A stretch of 64,000 nt of DNA. It comes from Heterohyrax brucei. Lineage: Eukaryota; Chordata; Mammalia; Hyracoidea; Procaviidae. Where the stretch lies: assembly GCA_028571685.1 (NCBI GenBank), contig CM053154.1, forward strand, positions 3,617,001-3,681,000. Direction: 5' to 3'. Within the stretch, counting starts at the first letter, position 1. Each line of letters starts with the position of its first letter. The notes beneath the pieces are model-generated. The model had not been told where the DNA came from. It saw only the letters and a list, made by a program, of their open reading frames with translations, and searched no databases. The translations under genes and the position numbers were made by a program. Shown one piece after another: positions 55,525 through 64,000 of this stretch.

Positions 55525-55625
55525 GTTCATCCCTGTCCTGAAACGCCAAGTCATTCTGGTAGAAGATGAAGACAGCGACGCCTACGAGCGAGACCTTGCA
55601 GTTCCCAGGGCTGGCACATGCTAAT
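55525..55625 (-). other. Candidate internal coding exon
   Basis: On the minus strand a pyrimidine-rich 'cattgtctttttcttttac' leads to 'acttggaggcag' (AG at 55,627-55,626). Then 101 bp is open in one frame, and the donor 'gtaagc' follows from 55,524. The open frame reads through 'GNCKVSLVGVAVFIFYQND' and 'LAFQDRDE', a hydrophobic strand followed by a polar turn. I cannot assign it to a family. The region is repeat-free. A purine-interrupted stretch next to the acceptor weakens it. No partner exon is evident. Confidence 0.25.
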
Positions 55626-55639
55626 CTGCCTCCAAGTTG

Positions 55640-56690
55640 TAAAAGAAAAAGACAATGAGGAATTAATTTAATTAAATGCCCCCCGCCCCCCATTTTACCT
55701 TTCCTCACTGCTCTGGGGAATAATTTTTGAAATGTATATCACCTGAAGACTTCTTTGCGCCATTATTTTTAACTTAATGAGTATACCTTGCACATCAGAG
55801 AGAGAGAACAAAGGTTAAATCTTACATTAACAGCACACTGCAACATGGTATGCAAATATCTGTATGCAAATATAAAGCCCCTGGAAGATAAATGTGTTAT
55901 ATTTTTAACCAGTTAACTATGACTGTGAAGTATTGTTTGAGATATTCAGTGGTTTCATTTTTATATCTTTCTTGTAAATAATGCATAAAGTATGTAGATG
56001 GTGTCAAAATATGATTAAGCTATTAGCTTTATAGTTTTCATAGTTAAGAATGTGTTCGGCATGGAGCCCCTAATAATTCATTTCTAAAGGTAGCAGCCAT
56101 TAGGAAATATTTCTTGTTCAAGTCAACGTTATCATGTGACATAACGATTTTGCTTAAAACCAAGTTAAATGAGGAGTAAAATTAAACAATATTGCATGAA
56201 TTGTGTTTGACTAATTTTGTGTCACATTGTATTAGCCAAGCTTTCAGAATATGTGTTAATGACAAATAGTGCCAGCCCCCACGCACTCGACGTGTCTGGA
56301 CAGCCACCCTTAAGTCATTAGCTTTTTAAAGGTTCATTTTGTTCGCCGTTTTTATAACCAGTGGCTTTTTCTGATGACTTTTGCCTGTAGAACTAGAAGA
56401 AAATCAAAAATAAATTTAGATGCATGGTGGGGACTTAATTTCAGTACCAAGAGCATGGTTTTTATGAGGGAACAAAGATGAACCGTTTGAAAATGTGAGC
56501 AAGGAGACAGGTGCCATTTCTAAAATAGACATCAAAATGACTTTTAAAGATATGAGTGGTAGCCTCACTGAATGATCCTTTTGTTTGGTAGTGGACAGCT
56601 TCAAATAAAATTTGGTCAGAATGCAAATGACCGCCACCTCGACAAATATCACAGCCTCCTATAAGGCTGATCGAGTCTTTACAAGATTGC
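55640..56690. other. AT-rich repeat-free block resembling conserved non-coding DNA
   Basis: About 1 kb without SINE or L1 sequence, with homeodomain and POU-type cores ('gaattaatttaattaaatgc' at 55,660, the octamer pair at 55,849, 'ccctaataattcatttct' near 56,067). Confidence 0.4.
55849..55873 (+). promoter_or_regulatory. Two perfect POU octamer motifs in direct repeat
   Basis: The 11-mer TATGCAAATAT occurs at 55,849-55,859 and 55,863-55,873, each containing the POU-factor octamer ATGCAAAT. The 14-bp centre-to-centre spacing is a little over one helical turn. Confidence 0.55.
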
Positions 56691-57176
56691 TAGGCTCAGT
56701 GCTTGGGCTTCTGATGTTTGGGGTTGTCTCTTGTTTGTAAACTATCTGTGACTTGGCTGGCAGGCTGGCTCTGAGATTCCGTGAAGAGCGCTGGGGACAG
56801 CAGTGCTGTGTGCCACTGTCAGAGCAGGAGGTGGGGCACTGTGTCCGAAGAGTAGCAGAAAGGAGGCTGTGCCGTGTTTACCTTCGCTGCCTAGAAGCAG
56901 AGCCTGACCTTTACCAGAGCAGTAGCGACCCCAGGTAGTCATGGCTATGATCTCTGCTGATCCCAGAAAGGGATTGAAAGCCTTGGGGACACCAGGTATG
57001 GGGCGATAAACCTAGCAGAGCAGGACACAAGCCTCAGGTGGCCAAGGGTGCTATTTTCCCCAAAGTTTGCCGTCTCCTGAAGGCAGAGGCTGTAGAGACG
57101 AGACGCAGGCTTCCCTAAACAGTGCTTAGCTGCAGACACGGATGTGACCAAGTGACTGCATGTCTACAGGGGAAGG
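56691..57176. other. Single-copy sequence, nothing recognised
   Basis: Left flank of the 51-bp minisatellite. No element or exon is supported. Confidence 0.3.
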
Positions 57177-58975
57177 TCCATGTGTGTGTGAGCATATGTG
57201 CGTCAGTGTCTGCACACTTGTGTGTAAGCATGCGTGTGTACACATAGATGGGTGTACGAGTGCACAGGTGCCTGCATGTCTGTGTGTGTGCATGTGTGTG
57301 CATAGGTGGGTGCACAGGTGCACAGGTGTCTGCATGTCTGTGTGTGTGTGTGCATGTGTACACATGGGGGCGCACAGGTGCCTGCATGTCTGTGTGTGTG
57401 CGTGCATGAGTACACATAGGGGGTTCACGGGTGCACAGGTGCCTGCATGTCTGTGTGTGTGTGCATGTGTACACATAGGGAGGTGCACAGGTGCCTGCAT
57501 GTCTGTGTGTGTGTGCATGTGTACACATAGGGGGTGCACAGGTGCCTGCATGTCTGTGTGTGTGTGCATGTGTACACATAGGGGGTGCACAGGTGCCTGC
57601 ATGTCTGTGTGTGTGTGCATGTGTACACATAGGGGGGTGCACAGGTGCCTGCATGTCTGTGTGTGCGTGCATGTGTACACATAGAGGGTTCATGAGTGCA
57701 CAGGTGCCTGCAAGTCTGTGTGTGTGTGTGCATGTGTACACATAGGGGGGTGCACAGGTGCCTGCATGTCTGTGTGTGTGCATGCATGTGTACACATAGG
57801 GGGTGCACAGGTGCCTGCATGTCTCTGTGTGTGTGCATGTGTACACATAGGGGGGTGCACAGGTGCCTGCATGTCTGTGTGTATGCGTGCATGTGTACAA
57901 ATAGGGGGTTCATGAGTGTACAGGTGCCTGCAAGTCTGTGTGTGTGTGTGTGTGTGTACACATAGGGGGTGCACAGGTGCCTGCATGTCTGTATGTGTGC
58001 GTGCATGTGTACACATAGGGGGTTCATGAGTGCACAGGTGCCTGCAAGTGTGTGTGTGTGTGCATGTGTACACTTAGGGGTGCACAGGTGCCTGCATGTC
58101 TGTGTGTGTGCATGCATGTGTACACATAGGGGGTGCACAGGTGCCTGCATGTCTGTGTGTGTGTGCATGTGTACACATAGGGGGTGCACAGGTGCCTGCA
58201 TGTCTGTATGTGTGTGCATGTGTACACATAGGGGGTGCACAGGTGTCTGCATGTCTGTGTGCACGTGTGCATGTGTATGCATGGGAGTTCATGAGTGCAC
58301 AGGTGTCTGCATGTTTGTGTGTGTGCATGTGTACACATAGGGGGGTGCACAGGTGCCTGCATGTCTGTGTGTGTGTGCATGTGTACACATAGGAGGTGCA
58401 CAGATACCTGCGTGTCTCTGTGTGTGTGCATGTGTACAGATAGGGTGGTGCACAGGTGCCTGCATGTCTGTGTGTGTGTGCATGTGTACAGATAGGGGGT
58501 GCACAGGTGCCTGCATATCTGTATGTGTGCGTGCATGTGTACACATAGGGGGTTCATGAGTGCACAGGTGCCTGCATGTCTGTGTGTGTGCACGCATGTG
58601 TATACATAGGGGGTTCATGAGTGCACAGGTGTCTGCATGTCTGTGTGTGTGCACACATGTGTACACATAGGGGGGTGCACAGGTGCCTGCATGTCTGTGT
58701 GTGTGCACGCATGTGTACACATAGGGGGTGCACAGGTGCCTGCATGTCTGTGTGTGTGCACGCATGTGTACACATAGGGGGTGCACAGGTGCCTGCATGT
58801 CTGTGTGTGTGTGCATGTGTACACATAGGGTGGTGCACAGGTGCCTGCATGTCTGTGTGTGTGTGCATGTGTACACATAGGGTGGTGCACAGGTGCCTGC
58901 ATGTCTGTGTGTGTGCACATGTGTACACATGGGGGTCGCACGTGTGTGTGTGTGAATGTATGCGTGCATGTGTGG
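57177..58975. repeat. Minisatellite (VNTR), basic unit 51 bp, about 31 units
   Basis: The unit starts 'gtgcacaggtgcctgcatgt', continues 'ctgtgtgtgtgtgcatgtgt' and ends 'acacataggggg'. Consecutive starts at 57,483, 57,534 and 57,585 give exactly 51 bp. Other units are 50-62 bp through GT-run length and an inserted 'ttcatga' before the start. Left-edge units (57,177-57,420) are the most degenerate. Because 51 is divisible by three, frames of 120-285 codons stay open on both strands, giving Cys/His/Thr- or Cys/Val-rich 17-residue repeats. These are artefacts, not genes. Confidence 0.97.
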
Positions 58976-60194
58976 GAAGGTGTGTCTGTAGGTGGCTGAA
59001 GGTGAGGAAACAGTCGGCAAGTCAGGCAGTCACCCAGACAGTGCACAGCCTGACCCGAGGTCCAGACCACGCTGGCAGAAGCGATGGAGCTCACAGCTGT
59101 TCCTTCTTCATGACAGCTCTCTAACCGCCACAGCACCTCAAAATGTTTACCAATTGGAAGACGGAGCCCCGTGATAGTTCAGTGGGTTCCATTTTTAGTT
59201 GCCAACTAAACACTATTATGTTTCATACAGTTTTTTCCTGAATTGAATTAAATGAAGTGCTATTATGTGCTAAGAGTGGGAATCGACTGGAAGGTACTGA
59301 GTGCCAGGTGCCCACAGCCATGGACCCACAAAGGAACGCTGGAGTTAGGAAGCTGGTGGCCACCCATACCAAGGCTGTCCCTAGGGGACAGTGTTCCCTG
59401 AAGCATGAATACATGGGAAGTGGGCTGAGGGACGGGTACAGGGACTGTACAGAGTCATGGAGGAAGAGGGCACCCCCGATGGTACTGTTATCATTGCCAC
59501 GGTAGCCAAAGGCCATTGTCTCGGCACTCACACACATGTGAAGGAGTCCATGCTGTGTGCACAGGAAGATTCTAGAACTTTGTAAAGGCTGTGATCACAA
59601 TAATGGAAGACACGCGCCCATCTCTGTGTATAGAAATGTATGGGAGGGATTGCTGCAACTCGTTGGTGGCATTTAGGCACAGATAAGGTGAATAATCCCT
59701 GACTTTTGTTTCTTCTTTATACTTTTCTGGATTTTCTAGATTTCCTTCAGTGACCATTGCATTTTAAGTGTTTTGATTTATGAGTTGGCAGTGGTTTTAT
59801 TCAGGTTTTGAAATTGTGATGAAGATGAGGGAGAAGCCAGTGTCCCGTCGTCTCAGCATTCACACCCCCTGTGTTGACATGAAGGGAAATAAATGTTAAA
59901 AGCGATATGTGCACGTGGCTGTTCACACGAAGTGCAGCATGAAAGCTGTCTTCTCTGCAAAACATTATTGATGCTACTAGTCCATTCATACTTGTCAAAA
60001 GATGGTTATGCATACACAAGTGTGTGTATGTGTGTTTAAATGTACACAGCCATTTTATATAAAGCATTTTTAAGATATTTCCATGTAATGTATCTAGAAT
60101 CTTTCCAAGTGTGCTTAAAAAGATCTACCTCCCCCTTTGAGAAGGCTGCATGAAGGATTTTTTTCTTAACCAGTTCTTATCTTTGGAGTCTCTG
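58976..60194. other. Single-copy sequence, nothing recognised
   Basis: From 59,680 on the sequence is AT-rich with possible L1 debris ('atatttccatgtaatgtatc'), not assignable. Confidence 0.3.
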
Positions 60195-61170
60195 GGAACC
60201 CGCACATGGACCAAAAGGCTGTCGTTCCAGCAGAACAAGTGGACACTGCATGTGTTAAAGTTAGGAGAGATGTGGGTCAGGGTTTCCTTTCACCATGCTT
60301 ATTTGTTGTGTGTGCTGAGCAAATAATCCGAGAAGCTGGGCTATGGGAAGAGAAAGGGGGTATCAGGACTGGAGGAAGACTCATGAACAACCTGCTTTAT
60401 GCAGATGGCACAACCTTGCTTGCTGAAAGTGAAGAGGACTCGAAGCACTTACTGAAGAAGAACAAGGACCACAGCCTTCAGTATGGATTATATTTCAACA
60501 TAAAGAAAGTAAAAATCCTCCCAACAGGACCACTAAGCAACATCATAGTAAATGGAAAAAAGATTGAGGCCGTCAGGGACTTCATTTGACTTGGACCCAC
60601 AATCGGCGCCCGTGGAGGCAGCGGTCAAGGAATCAAAAGACACATTGCCTTGGGAAAATCCGCTCCGAAAGATTTTTTCCAAGTGTTGAAAAGCAAAGGT
60701 CCTGCTTTAACAGTTAAACCACTGTATGCTTGGCTGGCATTTTCAATTGTCTCATATGCATGTGAAAGTTGAGCAATGAATAAGGAAGACTGAAGAAGAA
60801 CTGATGGCTTTGAGTTACGGATTTGGCAAAGACCGCGTACCGTGAACTGCCAGGTGATTGAACAAGTCTTTCCTGGAAGTACAACCAGAGTGGTCCTTGG
60901 CATAGTGAGGACAGCAAGACTTCCTCTTAAGTACTTTGGACGTGTCGTCAGGAGAGACCAGTGCCTAGAGAAGGACGTCAGCTTGGTGAGGTAGAGAGTC
61001 AGCAAAAAAGAGGAAGACCCTCAATGAGATGGGTTGATGGTGGGCTCAAGCACAGTGGTGATCGTGGGAACAGTGAAGGACCTGGCCAAGTGTTTCATTC
61101 TGTTGGACATGGTGTCACCATGGATTGGAACCAGCCGGGCAGAACCCAAGGCCAACAAACATTGGAGCTA
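60195..61170 (+). mobile_element. RTE (BovB-type) LINE, 5'-truncated
   Basis: It holds the RT palm, the connection to the ORF end, and the 3' tail ('gagaccagtgcctagagaag', 'aaaagaggaagaccctcaat', 'gttggacatggtgtcaccat'). BovB-type RTE LINEs are patchily distributed (ruminants, squamates, afrotherians), a pattern generally explained by horizontal transfer. Fragments of related tails lie at 7.3, 23.6 and 42.3 kb. Confidence 0.85.
60206..60589 (+). pseudogene. RTE reverse transcriptase remnant
   Basis: 127 open codons cover the central RT palm. 'GQGFLSPCLFVVCAEQIIRE' corresponds to the conserved 'RQGC.LSP.LFN' segment, and 'GGRLMNNLLYADGTTLLAE' to the YADD catalytic box. The second catalytic aspartate is glycine (YADG, near 60,396-60,407), which would abolish polymerase activity. 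The frame stops at 60,589, and homology continues downstream in broken frames ('SYACES', 'RRTDGFELRIWQR', 'FGRVVRRDQ'). The ATG chosen by the frame has no significance, because the element is truncated. Confidence 0.85.
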
Positions 61171-62174
61171 CTAAACAGTACTGTCCAAATACAAGAAAAG
61201 CTACCGACCTTGCACCCTTCTTCCCAAGGGAGGTCGCTGTGAAAACCTTGACACTTTTTAGCCTAAACAACTTGGGTGTGTACAAATGTGTACCCTTACA
61301 TGAAGCATGCAAGCACACTTATGCTCACATAATGCACACACATACACATCTAGGTACACATGTGTGTATGTGGTTCTTTTATAGAAATGAGGTCCCCTTT
61401 TGAGCTTGCCTGCTTTACACTCTGCTGGCACACAGAACCCTTGTACCTCGGCCACAGCTGCACAGTGTGTCACGGTTTGGGCAGACATTAAGATATCTTC
61501 TGATCTGCCACTGTTGCCAACCATACTGAAATGAATTCGTCTGCATATTTGGACAATTCATGAGCCGATTCCTGCAGGTGAAAGTGGGATTGTGAGACCA
61601 ACGCATAATTGCACTTAACATTTCAATGGACATAGCAAAAAATGTTTTTCGGTATGGTTTTATGAATTTGCAATTCATGCTCCGAAAGGGTGCAATTTCC
61701 TGAATCCTAACCCTCTACTAACAGGGGTCATTAGCCTCCATCCCTTGCCAATGTGACAGGTGAAAACAGATATCCAGGTTTACCTGTCCATTCACCAGTG
61801 ATCCCTTTTCTGTCTCTGGGATCTGTGCGCTCCTGGTTTCAGGCTTCTCTCATTCTGCTCTCTGCTTTGGGGTCTTCATGTCTCGTGAGACTGACTCCAT
61901 CTCTCCATGGTCCATCTCAGCATCTTGGCTCTGAACGTCACTTTCTGACATGCCGTTCCATGCCCATGTCTTTTCCCCACACTCCTCGTGTCCATATTCA
62001 GAGCCTTCTGTCTGTCTGCTCAATCAGGCCTTGCACAGGTTGGCCCTCAATCAATGTGTGTTGCACAGTTATAAGGAGGAGGCACGATCTGGGTTTTTCA
62101 ACTGTTTCCTGGCCGGTCCTGTGGTAGCTGCTGTATAATACAACAGGAAGACATTTTCTGCTCCCCTTTTCTCA
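61171..62174. other. Single-copy sequence, nothing recognised
   Basis: A short CA-rich patch at 61,310-61,365. 61,750-62,090 is C/T-rich and could be an eroded L2, without enough match to call. Confidence 0.3.
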
Positions 62175-62290
62175 TCTGGGGCATAATGTATTGTTATTTA
62201 TTTAACCAGTCCCTACCGTGAAAACGTCATTTAACTTTGGTCTTTTGGGGAGAAACAAACAGCGGTAAATGGTGTTTCCAAGCACACCAA
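62175..62290 (-). mobile_element. Old L1 3'-region fragment
   Basis: 'tttatttaaccagtccctac' and 'taactttggtcttttgggga' resemble the reverse complement of old L1 3' sequences. Weak. Confidence 0.3.
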
Positions 62291-62529
62291 CACGTCCTGC
62301 GGCTTTGCCTTTGGGACAGAGGATGCGCCTGCGCCACTGTCTCACCTTCTTAAGGCCTGTACCCTTGCTCTTTGCTGCAGAATTTCACAAAATAGAGAGA
62401 AAGTCGGTGCCATTTGCATAAACTGTGTTTAACTTTAGGGACGTACACAGATGTACAAGGAAAGGCTTGAACTGGGATACCACCGGATCCAGCAATTCGT
62501 CTCAAGATCCTCAGACGAACCCACCTAGG

Positions 62530-62705
62530 GTCAAGGACTAGAAGGCAGAGCAGACAGGAAAGCTGGCCGTGTGGAACCCAAGGCAGAGGAGGGGATAACC
62601 TTGACAGGCTGTGGAGTTGGCAACAGATGTCACAAAACAATGTGTGTTAATTGTTTGATGAGAAACTAACTTGCTCTGTAAACCTTTATCTAAAGCACTC
62701 TGAGT
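62530..62705 (+). mobile_element. Old L1 3'-end fragment
   Basis: 'gttggcaacagatgtcacaa', 'tgtgttaattgtttgatgag' and 'actaacttgctctgtaaacc' belong to the family seen in reverse at 36,260-36,420. Confidence 0.6.
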
Positions 62706-62726
62706 GTGTATGTATACGGACACGCA

Positions 62727-63077
62727 AAGGACTACCAGCTAAGTTTGTGAACTCATCCCAGAAAGTGACACATACCTCACTGCTCAATATCACTGTGGTC
62801 ACCTTCGAAGTACTGCTCTTAGGAAGCTGTGCACCGGCACCAGCACCTAGTCCACCCACTCTTCAAAGCAATTTTGGAACTCTTTTTCTGGAATGGCCAT
62901 CACAGCTGTTAGTCGTATTACTGTTGATGCCTTGAATGTCATCAGAATGTCTTCCTTTCAATATTTGCTTTACCTTCAGGTAAAGAAAAAAGTCACTGGG
63001 GGCCAGAACAGGTGAGCAGGGAGGGTGTTCCAATGCAGTTATTTGTTTACTGGCTAAAAACTCCCTCACAGACAACC
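62727..63077 (-). mobile_element. Mariner transposon relic
   Basis: Starts with a degraded terminal repeat ('gctaagtttgtgaactcatc') and carries the 3' end of a Tc1/mariner-class transposase on the minus strand. It ends against a second mariner-derived piece at 63,078. Confidence 0.8.
62863..63075 (-). pseudogene. Mariner transposase C-terminal remnant
   Basis: 70 codons encode the end of a mariner transposase, the DDE/D enzyme that cuts and pastes the element. 'EHPPCSPVLAPSDFFLYLK' is the conserved segment with the third catalytic aspartate (normally PDLAP.DFFLFP.LK). Here the PDL aspartate is Val and the DFF aspartate is kept. 'GRHSDDIQGIN' follows as expected. The helix-turn-helix and the first two catalytic acids are absent, so it is a dead fragment. 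Confidence 0.85.
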
Positions 63078-63293
63078 ATACAATTAAGTTCGTGAACTTG
63101 CCACCGTGCCACCTCGGGCAATGGCCATTCCAGAAAGAGCTTCAAAATTTCTTTGAAGGGCAGACTAGGCACTGGCATAGCTTCCCAAGGAGGGTACATC
63201 AAAGGTGACCGCAGCGATACTCGGCAACGAGGTATGTAGCACTTAGAACAACTAAGTTCACAGACTTCATTGTCAGACCTTGTATAATGAGAC
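63078..63293 (+). mobile_element. Short mariner-derived element with inverted termini
   Basis: Begins 'tacaattaagttcgtgaact' and ends with the inverted 'cattgtcagaccttgtataa' (63,270-63,289). Inside lies the mariner 3' end in the opposite orientation to the neighbour ('ccattccagaaagagcttca', 'ctttgaagggcagactaggc'). It looks like an internally deleted, MITE-like copy. Confidence 0.65.
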
Positions 63294-63309
63294 TAGTGTG
63301 TAACGTAAA

Positions 63310-64000
63310 AGGCTGCCTGGTAAAAATTGGAAACAGCATCAATGTCCCAAGTAGATATTTGGTTCCATAAAGAGGATGTAGCCACAGAACAGAATGTATG
63401 CAGTCATTAAAGGTAACAGACTGTGCATGTATATGGTACGCATTACTGCATTTATGAAAATATACACGTTCTCCTTCTTTATCATCTTCCCATCTGACAT
63501 TTTGCATTTAATGCAATAGTAAAAAAAAGATCTAGGATCTGACTATTTTATGCATTGACGATGTACATCTGGCAGTAATAAATGCCCAGGTGAGGGGCGA
63601 GAGTAACCCTGGCCTCCGTGGTTAAGGTTGTGTGTCAACCTGACTGGGTGGTTTGCCAGTTATGTAATGATGTAATTGTCTTCCATTTTGTGATCTAATG
63701 TGGTCATCCTCCATTTTTGCATAGCTCCAATTTTATAGCGACCTGATCTTTAGAATGTAACCATGTTGACAAGTCAGGAGAAGGTGTGTTATGTTTTTGT
63801 TAAAGGAATCCTTCACTATATAACATTTAATAGAAAAAAGTTACAAAACATCATGCCGAGAATGACTCTTTTGTCTCAAATATGTATTAGCATGTGTGCA
63901 TACATGCGTATGAAGGCCTGAAAGATAGATGTATGTTAGAATGTTCATTATGGTATTTTTCTTTTTTACTTATCTGTATTTTACAATGTTTCTACAAAAA
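63310..64000 (+). mobile_element. Ancient L1 3' end, running off the window
   Basis: 'taaaaattggaaacagcatc', 'aatgtcccaagtagatattt' and 'gtatgcagtcattaaaggta' match the end of old L1 ORF2. 'cttatctgtattttacaatg' at the window end matches the 3' UTR of the same class. It is interrupted around 63,600-63,800 by other sequence. Confidence 0.6.
63615..63800. mobile_element. Unclassified interspersed repeat inside the L1 tail
   Basis: 'gttaaggttgtgtgtcaacc', 'gccagttatgtaatgatgta' and 'ccattttgtgatctaatgtg' seem to belong to a repeat I have met in afrotherian DNA but cannot name. It contains short internal direct repeats ('cttccattttgtg' and 'cctccatttttgc'). Confidence 0.35.

Noticed and set aside
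57115-59136. Many Cys/His-rich frames of up to 285 codons
   Set aside because: Fully explained by the 51-bp tandem repeat. No promoter, splice signal or family match.
1-64000. CRISPR array, operon, phage or defence-type system
   Set aside because: No direct repeats with unique spacers, no compact gene clusters and no ribosome-binding-site-led frames. The tandem arrays are ordinary mini- and microsatellites in a mammalian background.
1-64000. tRNA, rRNA, snRNA or microRNA genes
   Set aside because: A/B-box-like sequences occur only inside SINEs. No cloverleaf or known small-RNA sequence was recognised by eye. A covariance-model search was not possible.

Overview
This is nuclear DNA of a placental mammal, almost certainly an afrotherian and most likely elephant-like. 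The evidence is its repeats. About 21 copies or fragments of the tRNA-derived AfroSINE family (body plus the 'ctggtggcg..gtggttaag' head) lie on both strands. They are joined by BovB/RTE-type LINE fragments, several L1 LINEs, MIR and L2 relics, MLT1-type LTRs and mariner remnants. I found no bacterial-type gene, no complete protein-coding gene, no tRNA or rRNA gene and no CRISPR array. The long open frames that do exist are parts of LINEs, by-products of a 51-bp tandem repeat, or unsupported frames in GC-rich DNA.

Layout. 1-9.7 kb: fairly GC-rich single-copy DNA with old L1 pieces (1.7-3.6 kb), AfroSINEs, MIR, L2 and an RTE fragment. 9.7-11.6 kb: repeat-poor, AT-richer sequence that looks like conserved non-coding DNA. 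11.6-19.6 kb: GC-rich single-copy DNA with a roughly 180-bp duplicated segment, SINE pairs, a CCAT/CCAC tract, L2 and MIR. 19.75-22.73 kb: a 5'-truncated young L1 with an open ORF2 C-terminal half. 23.3-25.3 kb: RTE and ancient L1 relics. 25.28-35.94 kb: an older plus-strand L1 split by a full-length, inactivated minus-strand L1 of about 7.2 kb with a clear target-site duplication. 36.2-41.3 kb: further L1 relics, CA/TC microsatellites, a mariner-derived palindrome, a tail-to-tail MLT1 LTR pair and a convergent SINE pair. 41.3-50 kb: mixed single-copy DNA with two degenerate minisatellites and many SINEs. 50-57.1 kb: the longest repeat-poor stretch, with the best candidates for regulatory elements and two candidate exons (53,949-54,150 plus; 55,525-55,625 minus). 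57.18-58.98 kb: a minisatellite of about 31 units with a basic period of 51 bp. 59-64 kb: an RTE element with a broken RT motif, mariner relics and an ancient L1 tail.

The window is best read as intergenic or intronic DNA around a regulated locus: islands of apparently conserved non-coding sequence separated by retrotransposon-rich blocks. I cannot name the locus. I found no convincing undescribed biological system. The observations most worth checking are the candidate exon at 53.9 kb with its adjacent conserved-looking block, the paired octamer motif at 55.85 kb, the E-box-bearing minisatellite, and the well-preserved nested L1 history. Family assignments rest on recall of consensus sequences, not on a database search.
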